A stretch of DNA of 64,000 bases from DASPOF01 sp035626155 (GTDB lineage Bacteria; Desulfobacterota; Binatia; Binatales; Binataceae), in the NCBI GenBank assembly GCA_035626155.1, contig DASPOF010000108.1, positions 1 through 64,000 on the forward strand. The letters are read 5' to 3'. The position numbers and the translations under genes were made by a program. Positions 1 through 8,708 of the stretch are shown here, one piece after another. How positions within the stretch are numbered: the first letter of the stretch is position 1; every line of letters starts with the position of its first letter. The notes beneath the pieces were generated by a model. It saw only the letters and a list, made by a program, of their open reading frames with translations. It made no database searches and was not told where the DNA came from.

Positions 1-2
1 AG

Positions 3-863
3 CCTCTCGCATCACAGAACCCGGGCCTGCCCATGCCCGTCGGCAGCTTCAGCATCACGCAACTGGGGCTGAAGGCGGACAAGGTCGGCAAGGACGACAA
101 CTTCCGCGGCCTTACGATTTTCGACAACGTGATCTATTTCACCAAGGGCAGCGGCGGCAACGGCATCAACACGGTGTACTTCATCGATACGACCGGCTCG
201 GCGTGCCCCAAGGGCGTGGGTCTTCCGTCAAGTTCCGCGACACTGCCCACGTCACCGCTCGCGTACAATCCCGCGACTGTGGCAACCAGCGGATTGCCGA
301 GCAACATGTGCATCCTGAGCGGCTTTAACACGGTGCTTGCCAAGACCACGACGAATGTATTTCCGTTCGGCATCTGGTTTGCCAATGCCAATACTCTGTA
401 CGTTGCCGACGAGGGCGACGGGAAGTTCGCCGATGCGGCGACATCGACCACCGCCGGACTTCAAAAGTGGATTTTCAATCCGACTACCAAGACCTGGCAG
501 ATGGCTTATGTGCTGCAAGCCGGATTGGGCCTGGGCGTGCCCTACACGGTGCCCGGCTATCCGACGGGAAATAATCCGGCTACCGGTCTCCCGTGGGCGC
601 CCGAGACCGACGGACTTCGCAACATCACCGGCATCGTGAACGACCGGGACAACACTGCGACAATCTATGCGATCACCTCGACCGTCAGCGGAAACGGCGA
701 CCAGGGCGCCGATCCGAACAGGCTGGTCGCCATCACGGATGATATCGCAGCGACCACCCTTCCGGCGTCGGAAAGCTTCGCGACGCTTCAGACTGCGCGC
801 TTCGCGGAAGTCCTGCGCGGCGTGTCCTGGACACCGGACGGCGGGGAACATTTCCCGCACTAG
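3..863 (+). CDS. Secreted beta-propeller-like protein, C-terminal part (5' end outside window)
   Basis: The reading frame is open to the left edge of the window, so this is the C-terminal part of a longer protein. The first internal ATG is at 33, but the coding pattern continues before it. About 287 residues are visible, ending at a TAG (861-863). The sequence is rich in Gly, Thr, Asn and aromatic residues and has short blade-like pieces such as GIWFANANTLYVADEGDG and NITGIVNDRDNTATIYA, typical of secreted NHL/beta-propeller-like proteins. No catalytic motif is recognised and no substrate can be proposed. A perfect hairpin follows 20 bp after the stop. The family assignment is inference from composition and blade-like motifs only. 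Confidence 0.7.
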   Translation, partial: PLASQNPGLPMPVGSFSITQLGLKADKVGKDDNFRGLTIFDNVIYFTKGSGGNGINTVYFIDTTGSACPKGVGLPSSSATLPTSPLAYNPATVATSGLPSNMCILSGFNTVLAKTTTNVFPFGIWFANANTLYVADEGDGKFADAATSTTAGLQKWIFNPTTKTWQMAYVLQAGLGLGVPYTVPGYPTGNNPATGLPWAPETDGLRNITGIVNDRDNTATIYAITSTVSGNGDQGADPNRLVAITDDIAATTLPASESFATLQTARFAEVLRGVSWTPDGGEHFPH

Positions 864-883
864 GTCTTCATCATAGATGGGCG

Positions 884-920
884 CCGGGGAGGCGAAACCG
901 GAAACGGACCGCCTCCCCGG
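884..920 (+). terminator. Perfect 11-bp hairpin after the first gene
   Basis: The arms CCGGGGAGGCG (884-894) and CGCCTCCCCGG (910-920) are perfect reverse complements around a 15-nt loop. There is no T-tract after the stem, so it could be a weak or factor-assisted terminator or a 3' end stabiliser for the gene ending at 863. Confidence 0.5.
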
Positions 921-1037
921 ATGCTTCGCTCGAAATCTCCCACGCTCCTGGATGAGCCGGCCTTTGCCGCGCATCGCGCGCGGGGGCTTTCCGCATCGAT
1001 CCCATTCGCGATACGGTTGCGTGATAAGGTAACACCT

Positions 1038-2318
1038 ATGCCCGCCGCCTCGCGCGAATTCCAGGTAATGGTCAAGCCGATAGGTGCGGTCTGCAATCTT
1101 GACTGTACCTACTGCTATTACCTTTCGAAGAGCGAGCTCTATCCGAAGGGCGAACCTCCCCGCATGGCCGACGATCTGCTGGAGACCTACATCGTCCAGC
1201 ACATAGAGGCCTCCCCCAAGGAGTTGATTTTCTTTCTATGGCACGGTGGCGAGCCAACGATGCTCGGGGTCGATTATTTTCGGCGCATCGTCGAGCTCCA
1301 GCGCAAGCATCGGCCTGCGGGACGGCAGATTCTCAACGGCATCCAGACCAACGGAACGCTGCTGGACGATGAGTGGTGCCGCTTCTTTGCGGCGGAGCGC
1401 TTCCAGGTCGGAATCAGCATCGACGGGCCCAAGGAGGTGCACGATCCCTATCGCATCACCAAGGGCGGACGTCCGACTCACAAGCGCGTGATGGAGTCGT
1501 ATCGGCTGCTCAAGAAGCACGGGGTCTCCTGCGATGTGCTCTGCGTGGTCCATCGATGGAACGTCCGGGAGCCGACACAGGTTTATCGATTTTTCAAGGA
1601 GATCGGCGCCGACTTCCTGCAATTCCTTCCGCTGGTGGTGCGCGAGGGAGACCGAGGCGTAAGTGCGGAAACCGTGCCCGCGGAGGCCTACGGAACCTTC
1701 CTGTGCACGGTTTTCGAGGAGTGGGTCAGGGACGATACGGGACGGCTCGCGATCCAGAACTTCGATGAGGCGGCGAGAACGCTGCGCGGCGTGGACCACG
1801 CACTGTGCATCTTCAGAGAGACGTGCGGTGACGTTGTGGTCGTCGAACATAACGGCGACTTTTATTCGTGCGACCATTTCGTGAACCCGGAGCATCGGCT
1901 CGGGAACATCCGCGAAACGCCGCTGGTCGAGATGCTCGAGAGCGCAGAGCAGCGCAAGTTCGGACAGAGCAAGCGCGACTCGCTGCCCCGGTTCTGCCGC
2001 GAGTGCGAGGTCCTCGATGCGTGCAATGGCGGATGTCCGAAGGACCGATTCGTGCGGACGCCCGACGGCGAGGAAGGCTTGAACTACCTCTGCCCGGGCT
2101 ACAAACGATTTTTCACGCGCACCCGGCCATTTCTCAAAAGGGCCGCATCGCTCGACCAGCCGGGCGAGCCGATCGAGCGGCTCGTCGATCGAGTGCGATC
2201 CGAGGATCGCGAAGCCGCTCGCCGAACGCGCCGCAACGACCCATGCCCGTGCGGCAGCGGCAAGAAGTTCAAGAAGTGCTGCCTCGGGAAATCGCTATTC
2301 GATACAGCAGGCGCCTGA
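1038..2318 (+). CDS. Radical SAM/SPASM sulfatase-maturase-like enzyme with C-terminal SEC-C motif
   Basis: A 426-aa enzyme of the anaerobic sulfatase-maturating (anSME-like) radical SAM family. Such enzymes use S-adenosylmethionine and a [4Fe-4S] cluster to oxidise a Cys or Ser of a target protein, classically to formylglycine. The cluster motif CNLDCTYCYY gives C19, C23 and C26. The C-terminal half has a SPASM-type cysteine set (FCRECEVLDACNGGCPKDRF) for auxiliary clusters. The last 25 residues carry a SEC-C zinc motif (DPCPCGSGKKFKKCC). The frame is open further upstream to 921, but ATG 1038 is chosen because it follows AAGGT and starts just before the family's usual N-terminus. No sulfatase gene is adjacent, so the target is unknown and the enzyme could serve another peptide substrate. 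Confidence 0.88.
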   Translation: MPAASREFQVMVKPIGAVCNLDCTYCYYLSKSELYPKGEPPRMADDLLETYIVQHIEASPKELIFFLWHGGEPTMLGVDYFRRIVELQRKHRPAGRQILNGIQTNGTLLDDEWCRFFAAERFQVGISIDGPKEVHDPYRITKGGRPTHKRVMESYRLLKKHGVSCDVLCVVHRWNVREPTQVYRFFKEIGADFLQFLPLVVREGDRGVSAETVPAEAYGTFLCTVFEEWVRDDTGRLAIQNFDEAARTLRGVDHALCIFRETCGDVVVVEHNGDFYSCDHFVNPEHRLGNIRETPLVEMLESAEQRKFGQSKRDSLPRFCRECEVLDACNGGCPKDRFVRTPDGEEGLNYLCPGYKRFFTRTRPFLKRAASLDQPGEPIERLVDRVRSEDREAARRTRRNDPCPCGSGKKFKKCCLGKSLFDTAGA

Positions 2319-2357
2319 TTTCGCTTCGCGCGGCAATCCGCGTTTGCCGGGCCCTCT

Positions 2358-3173
2358 CTACGATCCGATCGGATGCGACTTCAGGAACGCGAGGAAGACG
2401 GACAGGAACTCGTCGCGCCTCTCGGTCGTGAATCCGTGCCCCGCATTGGCGATCAGGTGCAGTTTCGCGCCCGGGATTTGTCCTGCGAGCAGCTCTGAGT
2501 TGCGCGACGGAATCAGCACGTCGTTGGCGCCGGTGATGACCAGGGTGGGCGCCTTTATCTGCGGCAGCCGATCCCAGGTCTTGAGCGTGTAGGTGCCCTC
2601 GAGCTGGCGCTTGAACGCGAATGGCGGGATCGGATTCTTAAGCAGGCGCGGGATGCTCGCCTCGAGCTCGGCGCGATGCGTACGGATGTAATCCGGGCTG
2701 AATGAGAGCGGCCATCCGCGCCGGATCACTTCGTCGGGCGGAACTCCCTCGCGCGGCGCGGCGAGAACCTTCATCGACTCGGGCGGAGGCGGCACGGAAT
2801 GGCGCCCGCCGGCGGTCGTGCAACCCAGCGTGAGGGTCGCGGCGCGGCCGGGATGGCGCAGTCCGAACTCCTGCGTGATCATCCCGCCCATCGAGACTCC
2901 GAAAATATGCGCGCGTTTGATGCCGGCCGCGTCGAGCACGCCCGCCGCATCGTCGGCGAACATCGCGATCGAGTACGGTTCGTCCGGCTTGTCGCTCAAG
3001 CCGGTGCCGCGATTATCGAATGTGATCACGCGAAGCGAGCGCGCGAGTTCTTCGATCAGGTCGGGATCCCAGGCCGCCGAACTGGCGCCGAGTCCCATGA
3101 TCGCAAGCAGCGGGTCGCCCTTTCCGTACACGTCGTAATGGAGATTGACGTTACCGACTTTGGCCTGCGGCAT
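2358..3173 (-). CDS. Alpha/beta-fold hydrolase
   Basis: A complete 271-aa alpha/beta hydrolase of the family that includes 3-oxoadipate enol-lactonase, haloperoxidase-like and esterase enzymes. The nucleophile elbow GVSMGG places Ser94. The acid is probably Asp218 in GANDVL and the base His246 in NAGHGF. An oxyanion-hole segment MGLGAS is near residue 26. No signal peptide is seen, so it is probably cytoplasmic. It is convergent with the radical SAM gene (stop 40 bp away) and 125 bp from the next minus-strand gene, so it is probably transcribed alone. The substrate cannot be told from sequence. Confidence 0.88.
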   Translation of the reverse strand: MPQAKVGNVNLHYDVYGKGDPLLAIMGLGASSAAWDPDLIEELARSLRVITFDNRGTGLSDKPDEPYSIAMFADDAAGVLDAAGIKRAHIFGVSMGGMITQEFGLRHPGRAATLTLGCTTAGGRHSVPPPPESMKVLAAPREGVPPDEVIRRGWPLSFSPDYIRTHRAELEASIPRLLKNPIPPFAFKRQLEGTYTLKTWDRLPQIKAPTLVITGANDVLIPSRNSELLAGQIPGAKLHLIANAGHGFTTERRDEFLSVFLAFLKSHPIGS

Positions 3174-3298
3174 GGATTTGTCCTCCTGCCCCTGCGGTCG
3201 AGACTAGCGCGTACAGGACGCCGTCGTGAAGGAGCGCGGCCGCAGCCCGTCGATGGGGCGAAAGTCGCCACGCGCCACGGGCGCGCCCGGGTGCTTTC

Positions 3299-4615
3299 TT
3301 AGCCGGCTGCGATCGAGGCCTGGGTGGTGGCGCTGCCGGCGTCGGCTCGTTCGCCAAGCTCGATCTTGCGGCATCGCATGATTAACTCGCTCCCGCCGAC
3401 GTATGCGGTTTCCTCGATCGCAAACCCGTGACGCGCCATGATTTTCCCGAGCTTCTCGCGCGTGTAATGCGTGATGTGCTCATCGTGGTAGCCGCCCGGC
3501 AGAACGAAACCATAAACCGGCTCGATGATCCGCCAGCCCAGTGTCGCATAATCGGGAGTGCCGAGAATCAGAATCCCGCCGAGACGCAGCACCCGGCGCA
3601 TCTCCTCGAATATCGCCTCGTCGTACGGGATATGTTCGATCACTTCCGATGAGATTACGCAATCGAAGCTGCCATCCTGAAACGGGAGCGCAAAGGCGGA
3701 GCCGCGCACCAGCGGCATTCCGTAGCGCCGCAGAAAGCGCAGCTTGGCGAAGTTGAAGTCCATCCCGATCGCGTTGTTGAGGCTCTGCACGATCAGGCTC
3801 GATCCGCAGCCCGCATCGAGGATGCGCTCGGCTCCGCGCGCCCACGAGACCGCAATATGATGGCGGCGATGGTGCCAGTAGCGCTGGATCGGGATGATGC
3901 TGTAGAAGCCTCGTTCATCGTAGTCGGCCGACTCGAGCGAATTGCGCAGCTTCCAGAGCTTGAGCGCCGAGCGCCCGATATCGAGGCCGAACCGGAAGAG
4001 CTTCGCGTGCGAGCGGCCCGCCCCGCGCGGAAAATAAGTGAACGGCACTTCGGTGATGCTGAACCCCTGCGCGTAGGCGCGGACCAGGACCTCCTCCTGG
4101 ACCTCGAAATTTTTCGAGGTGAGCTTGAGGCCCTCGACCGCCTCGCGCCGGTAGAGCCGGAATCCGCTCGACATGTCGCGCACTGGAACCGAGAGGAAAT
4201 GGCGCAAAAAGACGTTGAGAAACCAGCTCGTGACCTGGCGGGTGAACCCGGTGTATGCAACGCCGCCGCGGGTGTAGCGCGATGCGACTACGATGTCTCC
4301 GCGGTCGCGGGCCCGCCACATCTTGGCCACGAAATCCGGCTCGTGCGAAAGGTCCGCATCTAGCGTGAGCAGGTAATCGCCGGCGGCCTCAGCGAACCCG
4401 GTCTCGAGCGCCCCCGCATATCCGCGACGCCGCTCTCCGACCACCCGCGCGCCCATCTCCTCGGATGCTTCCCGGGTGCCGTCGGTCGAGTTGCCATCGA
4501 TCACGATGATTTCGTAGCTGAGCTTGAGGCGGTCCAGCAGGGCCTTGAGGCGCGGGACGAGCGCGATGAGGTTGTCGCGCTCATTGACGACGGGGAGGAT
4601 TACCGAGATGTCCAT
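3299..4615 (-). CDS. Family 2 glycosyltransferase fused to a class I SAM methyltransferase
   Basis: A 438-aa two-domain protein. Residues 1-215 are a GT-A fold family 2 glycosyltransferase resembling dolichol-phosphate mannosyltransferase: start MDISVILPVVNERDNL, nucleotide-binding IDGNSTDGT, and DxD-type LLTLDADLSHEPDF. Residues 255-420 are a SAM-dependent methyltransferase with motif I (ILDAGCGSS), motif II (SFDCVISSEVIEHIP) and a post-motif LRLGGILILGTPDY. ATG 4615 is chosen because the GT2 domain begins exactly there; the frame stays open upstream only as low-complexity Arg/Pro-rich sequence. It faces a divergent D,D-carboxypeptidase gene across 125 bp. It may transfer a sugar to a lipid carrier and methylate the product, but both acceptors are unknown. 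Confidence 0.85.
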   Translation of the reverse strand: MDISVILPVVNERDNLIALVPRLKALLDRLKLSYEIIVIDGNSTDGTREASEEMGARVVGERRRGYAGALETGFAEAAGDYLLTLDADLSHEPDFVAKMWRARDRGDIVVASRYTRGGVAYTGFTRQVTSWFLNVFLRHFLSVPVRDMSSGFRLYRREAVEGLKLTSKNFEVQEEVLVRAYAQGFSITEVPFTYFPRGAGRSHAKLFRFGLDIGRSALKLWKLRNSLESADYDERGFYSIIPIQRYWHHRRHHIAVSWARGAERILDAGCGSSLIVQSLNNAIGMDFNFAKLRFLRRYGMPLVRGSAFALPFQDGSFDCVISSEVIEHIPYDEAIFEEMRRVLRLGGILILGTPDYATLGWRIIEPVYGFVLPGGYHDEHITHYTREKLGKIMARHGFAIEETAYVGGSELIMRCRKIELGERADAGSATTQASIAAG

Positions 4616-4740
4616 GGGCGCGGCACGCGTCGATGTAAATGATCTATTCGCATTTGAGGGAGAACGGAATATGCCCGCGGCGGTGTTATCCGCTTGCGGC
4701 GCGCCGGCGCGGGCCATAGCTTGATCGAGTGGAGTGCGTG

Positions 4741-6000
4741 ATGCGGGCCGTGACCGTCCACCATCGTAATTTGCATGCGTTCGCGATCGCGGTTCTCGCG
4801 ATCGCAATCGCGCTTCTCGACGTTCCGGCGGCTCGCGCCGCGCGCGCACATGGACGGCGGGCGGAGCCCGAGCGCGAGGCGGTTTCGGCGGCGGCGCTCG
4901 CGCAAATCCACGTTCTCGGCGGCCGTCCCGCACCGTTTGCGCTCGATGCGCGTGCGGCGATGCTCGTCGATGCGCGCACCGGGGCGGTGCTCTACGGGTT
5001 CAACGAGCACGCACGGACGCAGCCAGCGAGCCTCGCCAAGATTATGACTTTCTACCTCACGCTCGATGCGCTCAAGGGCGGCCGGCTCGCGCTCGACACG
5101 CCGGTAGTGGTCAGCGAGAAGGCGTGGCGGCTCTCGATGGACCAGGAAGTCTCCCGGATGTTTCTCGGCGTCGGGCAGCGCGTCGCGGCGCGCGACCTGC
5201 TTTACGGCCTGATGGTCTCGTCGGGCAACGACGCCGCAGTTGCGCTTGCGGAATACCTCGGCGGAAGCATCGAGGCGTTCACAGATCAGATGAACGCCAA
5301 GGCGAAGGAAATCGGCCTCGATGAGACCCGGTTCGCCAATCCCGACGGATTGCCGGTCGAGGGCGAGTACACGACCGCCGCCGACATGGTGAAGCTCGGC
5401 CGCGCGCTGCTCGCGGAGCATCCCGAGGCTCTCACCTACACCGGCGCGAAAGAGTTCACCTTCGACAAGATCCGCCAGCGCAATTTCAACACGCTGCTGT
5501 TCTATGATTCGCGCGTGAACGGAATCAAAACCGGCCACGTCGAGGAGGCCGGGTTTCACCTGGTCGCCTCGGCCGAATCGAACGGGATGAGATTGATTTC
5601 GGCGGTGATGGGCACGCCCAATGCCGAGAAGCGCCGGCTTGAGACCGAGAAGCTCCTCGACTGGGCGTTTCGCACCTTCGTCGCCGTCAAGCCCGATTGG
5701 CGCGCGCAGGTGCCGCCGGCGATGCCCGTGTACGGCGGGGTCGCGGACACGGTTGCGATCGCGCCCGCGCGCGATGCGTACGTGACCGTTGGCCGCGGCG
5801 AGGAAAAGCGCGTGAGCGTCGCGTTTGCCCCCGCGGCGAAGTACCTGACCGCTCCAGTGGCGACGGGTGCGCAGGCAGGCGAGCTGACCGTCACCCTCGA
5901 CGGCAAGCCGCAGGAATCGATTCCCGTCGTCACGCAATCGGCGGTCGCGCGAGGGAGTCTGTTCAAGCGGATCGCCGATCGAATCCGCCGCGCGCTCTGA
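4741..6000 (+). CDS. D-alanyl-D-alanine carboxypeptidase (PBP5/6 type, S11 family)
   Basis: A 419-aa exported penicillin-binding protein that trims the terminal D-Ala from peptidoglycan stem peptides in the periplasm. A signal peptide occupies about residues 1-33 and ends with an Ala-rich ARA-type site. All three active-site motifs are present: SxxK at S97-K100 (PASLAKIM), SxN at S161-N163 (SSGND) and KTG at 263-265 (GIKTGH). A beta-rich C-terminal domain follows, ending with a basic helix (FKRIADRIRRAL) like the membrane anchor of PBP5. ATG 4741 has GGAG six bases upstream; an in-frame GTG at 4729 is less likely. It diverges from the glycosyltransferase-methyltransferase gene. Confidence 0.93.
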   Translation: MRAVTVHHRNLHAFAIAVLAIAIALLDVPAARAARAHGRRAEPEREAVSAAALAQIHVLGGRPAPFALDARAAMLVDARTGAVLYGFNEHARTQPASLAKIMTFYLTLDALKGGRLALDTPVVVSEKAWRLSMDQEVSRMFLGVGQRVAARDLLYGLMVSSGNDAAVALAEYLGGSIEAFTDQMNAKAKEIGLDETRFANPDGLPVEGEYTTAADMVKLGRALLAEHPEALTYTGAKEFTFDKIRQRNFNTLLFYDSRVNGIKTGHVEEAGFHLVASAESNGMRLISAVMGTPNAEKRRLETEKLLDWAFRTFVAVKPDWRAQVPPAMPVYGGVADTVAIAPARDAYVTVGRGEEKRVSVAFAPAAKYLTAPVATGAQAGELTVTLDGKPQESIPVVTQSAVARGSLFKRIADRIRRAL

Positions 6001-6088
6001 GAGCGGGCGCGCCGGCGATTCCGGCCGCGCCGCGCCGTGGCGGCCTCCCGATTGCCGCTCCGGCGGCCAGGCCAGGAGACGCGGAATT

Positions 6089-7792
6089 ATGGACAACCAG
6101 GAAATCGCCAGAGTCCTCGACGAAATCGGGGACATGCTCGAAATCACGGGAGAGAACTTCTTCCGCGTGCGCGCCTACCGCAACGCGGCGCGAACCGCAA
6201 AAGATTATCCGTCGCCGCTCGCCGGCATGGACAAGGAGGCGCTCCAGGAGATTCCGGGAATCGGCGCGGACCTTGCCGACAAAATCACGACCCTGGTTGC
6301 AACCGGCGATCTCGAGATGCATCGCGATCTCCTGAAAAAGGTCCCGCGCGGGTTGCTCGATCTGCGCCAGATTCACGGCCTGGGCCCGAAACGAATCAAG
6401 CTGCTCGCGGACCTGCTCAAAATCCAGGATCGCGAGGGACTCAAGCGCGCGGCCGAGCAAGGCGCCCTTAAAGGCATCCCGGGCTTCGGGGAGAAGCTCG
6501 AGGGACAGATCCTCAAGGCGCTGGCCGAGCAGGCGGCCGCGCCCGCCGCCCGGATGCTGTATGCGGACGCAGCGCGACTCGTCGAGAGCCTGGTTGCTCA
6601 CATGCGCAAGTGCCGCGCGCTCGAGCTGATCGAAGCGGCGGGGAGCTTCCGCCGCCGCCGCGATGCCGTGGGCGACCTCGACATCCTCGCCGCGTCATCG
6701 AAGCCGCGCCTGGTGATGGAGCAATTGCTCAAATTTCCGCAGATCAAGGAGACGCTCGGCTCCGGCGAGACCAAGACCAGCGTGGTGCTTTCGGGCGGCC
6801 TGCAAGTCGATCTGCGCGTGGTCGCGCGCCAGAGCTTCGGCGCGGCGCTCGTGTACTTCACCGGGTCGAAGGCGCACGGCGTGCACCTGCGGCGCATCGC
6901 GCAATCCAAGGGACTGCTGCTCAACGAGTACGGGCTTTTCCGCGGCGAGAAGCCGCTGGCGAGCGAGGACGAGGAGGGCGTCTATCGCGCGCTTGGACTG
7001 CAGTGGATTGCGCCCGAACTGCGCGAGGACCGCGGCGAGATCGAAGCGGACCAGGCGCATCGCCTCCCCAAGCTCATCACGCGCGACGACCTTCGCGGCG
7101 ACCTCCACAGCCACTCGACCTGGACCGACGGCCGCGCGTCGATCGAGGAGATGGCGCGCGCGGCCAAGAAGGCGGGGCTGGAGTACTTCGCCGTCACCGA
7201 CCATTCGCAGCGCCTGCGCATGACCCACGGCCTCGACCCGGCCCGAGTCCGCGAGCAGGCGCGCGAGATCGCCGCGGTTGCCCGGCGCGTCGGCGGAATC
7301 GAGATCCTGCGCGGAATCGAGGTGGACATCCTCGATGACGGCAAGCTCGATCTGCCCGACGATGTGCTGGGGCACCTCGACTGGGTCGTCGCATCGGTCC
7401 ATTCCAAGCTCGACATGGACGCGAAGGCGATGACGCGCCGGATGGTCGCGGCGATTCGCAATCCCAACGTGAACGTGATCGGTCATCCAAGCGGCCGGCT
7501 CATCAACCAGCGCGCGCCCAGCAGCTTCGATCTCGACGCGATCCTGAAGGCGGCGCGCGAGGAGGGATGCGCGCTCGAGGTCAACTCGCAGCCCGACCGC
7601 CTCGATCTCACCGACACCGCCTGCCTGGCGGCCAAGCACGCCGGCGTGAAGCTGGTAGTGTCGAGCGACTCGCACCATCCAACCCAGTTCGCGGTGCTTG
7701 AATTCGGAATCAACCAGGCGCGCCGGGGATGGATCGAGCCGGCCGACGTGCTCAACACGCGGCCGCTTGCGAAACTGGCCGAGCGCCGGTAA
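6089..7792 (+). CDS. polX: DNA polymerase/3'-5' exonuclease PolX
   Basis: A 567-aa bacterial family X polymerase fused to a PHP phosphoesterase, of usual length. The N-terminal 320 residues hold the helix-hairpin-helix segments (EIPGIGADLADKI, IHGLGPKRIKLL) and the nucleotidyltransferase core with metal-binding Asp residues in AVGDLDIL (about residue 194) and LQVDLRV. The PHP domain (about 335-567) shows DLHSHSTWTDG, AVTDHSQ, IEVDILDDG, VASVHS, IGHPSGR and VSSDSHH, the metal ligands of the exonuclease. The likely role is gap filling and processing in base-excision repair in the cytoplasm. It lies 88 bp after the carboxypeptidase and appears to be an independent gene. Confidence 0.96.
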   Translation: MDNQEIARVLDEIGDMLEITGENFFRVRAYRNAARTAKDYPSPLAGMDKEALQEIPGIGADLADKITTLVATGDLEMHRDLLKKVPRGLLDLRQIHGLGPKRIKLLADLLKIQDREGLKRAAEQGALKGIPGFGEKLEGQILKALAEQAAAPAARMLYADAARLVESLVAHMRKCRALELIEAAGSFRRRRDAVGDLDILAASSKPRLVMEQLLKFPQIKETLGSGETKTSVVLSGGLQVDLRVVARQSFGAALVYFTGSKAHGVHLRRIAQSKGLLLNEYGLFRGEKPLASEDEEGVYRALGLQWIAPELREDRGEIEADQAHRLPKLITRDDLRGDLHSHSTWTDGRASIEEMARAAKKAGLEYFAVTDHSQRLRMTHGLDPARVREQAREIAAVARRVGGIEILRGIEVDILDDGKLDLPDDVLGHLDWVVASVHSKLDMDAKAMTRRMVAAIRNPNVNVIGHPSGRLINQRAPSSFDLDAILKAAREEGCALEVNSQPDRLDLTDTACLAAKHAGVKLVVSSDSHHPTQFAVLEFGINQARRGWIEPADVLNTRPLAKLAERR

Positions 7793-7860
7793 GCGCATCA
7801 CGATTGCGTTTGGCAGCCACCTGCCCAGCGTGCGCGCGATACGGTAGCCTCGAATCAGTG

Positions 7861-8613
7861 ATGGCAGCGATGGCAACCCGCATCATCCGAATCATCCGAG
7901 TTGCAGGCGCAACGGCCGCGATGGTCTTCCTTGCGGTGGCGGGCGCGCGCGCGCAATCGAGCCTCGAAGTTCCGCTCCCCGGCGCGCAACAGCCGCCGCG
8001 GGTCGCGCCCACTCCCGCATCTCCGCCGCCCGCATCGAATCCCGGCTACGGCCCCAACGTGCTCCAGGTTGCCCCGCCTCAGCCCCCGGCGCCCGCCGCG
8101 CCTCCGCCACCGCCACCTCCCGAGGCGGCTGCGCCTTTGCCGCCTCTGCAACTGACGGCGCCGCTACCCGCGGTGTTTCGCGGATGCTGGAAAGGGCAGG
8201 TGAACGAACTCGATTCGATCCAGCGTCTACCCGGTGCGCACAAGGTCGGGTTCTGGACGCCCAAGACGTATCGCCTGTGCTATCGGCGCGTCGGCGGCGC
8301 ACCATTCACGCTCACCTTCAGCGAGACTGGTGTTACCCCGACCGACAAGATCATCAACGTGCGCGGCGAGGTGGTTGCGCTGTCGACCGATGGCCGTGCG
8401 TTCGCGAAGATGCGCTCCGATCTGCACTTCGACGAGTATTACACCGATCGCGGCTTGCGCGGCACGACATTCGCCGTTGATGAAGTCACGATGCTCGATT
8501 GCAGGATCAAGAACGATCAAATGTTCGTGAGCGCCGAGGTTCACGGCACGCGTGACGGCGAGCCCTGGTTCCGCGCTTACTGGCACGCCGGCTTCCGCCA
8601 GGTGGCGCAGTAA
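7861..8613 (+). CDS. Exported proline-rich protein of unknown function
   Basis: A 250-aa protein with a signal peptide (about residues 1-28, ending VAGARAQ), then a Pro/Ala-rich linker up to about residue 95, then a globular domain of about 150 residues beginning PAVFRGCWKGQV. The linker resembles cell-envelope spacers. I do not recognise the globular domain; it has Cys in FRGCWKG, YRLCYRR and MLDCRIK that could form disulfides in the periplasm. ATG 7861 is chosen to give a normal signal peptide; in-frame GTG 7858 and ATG 7870 are alternatives. It is flanked by polX and the copper ATPase with no overlap. Confidence 0.75.
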   Translation: MAAMATRIIRIIRVAGATAAMVFLAVAGARAQSSLEVPLPGAQQPPRVAPTPASPPPASNPGYGPNVLQVAPPQPPAPAAPPPPPPPEAAAPLPPLQLTAPLPAVFRGCWKGQVNELDSIQRLPGAHKVGFWTPKTYRLCYRRVGGAPFTLTFSETGVTPTDKIINVRGEVVALSTDGRAFAKMRSDLHFDEYYTDRGLRGTTFAVDEVTMLDCRIKNDQMFVSAEVHGTRDGEPWFRAYWHAGFRQVAQ

Positions 8614-8708
8614 GCCGGTCGCGGGACGCGCGCTTCCACATCCCTCATCGCTCCGATCCGGCCGCCGCATTCCGTCCGCACGCATCGCTATTGTATGGTG
8701 TGTGCGGG

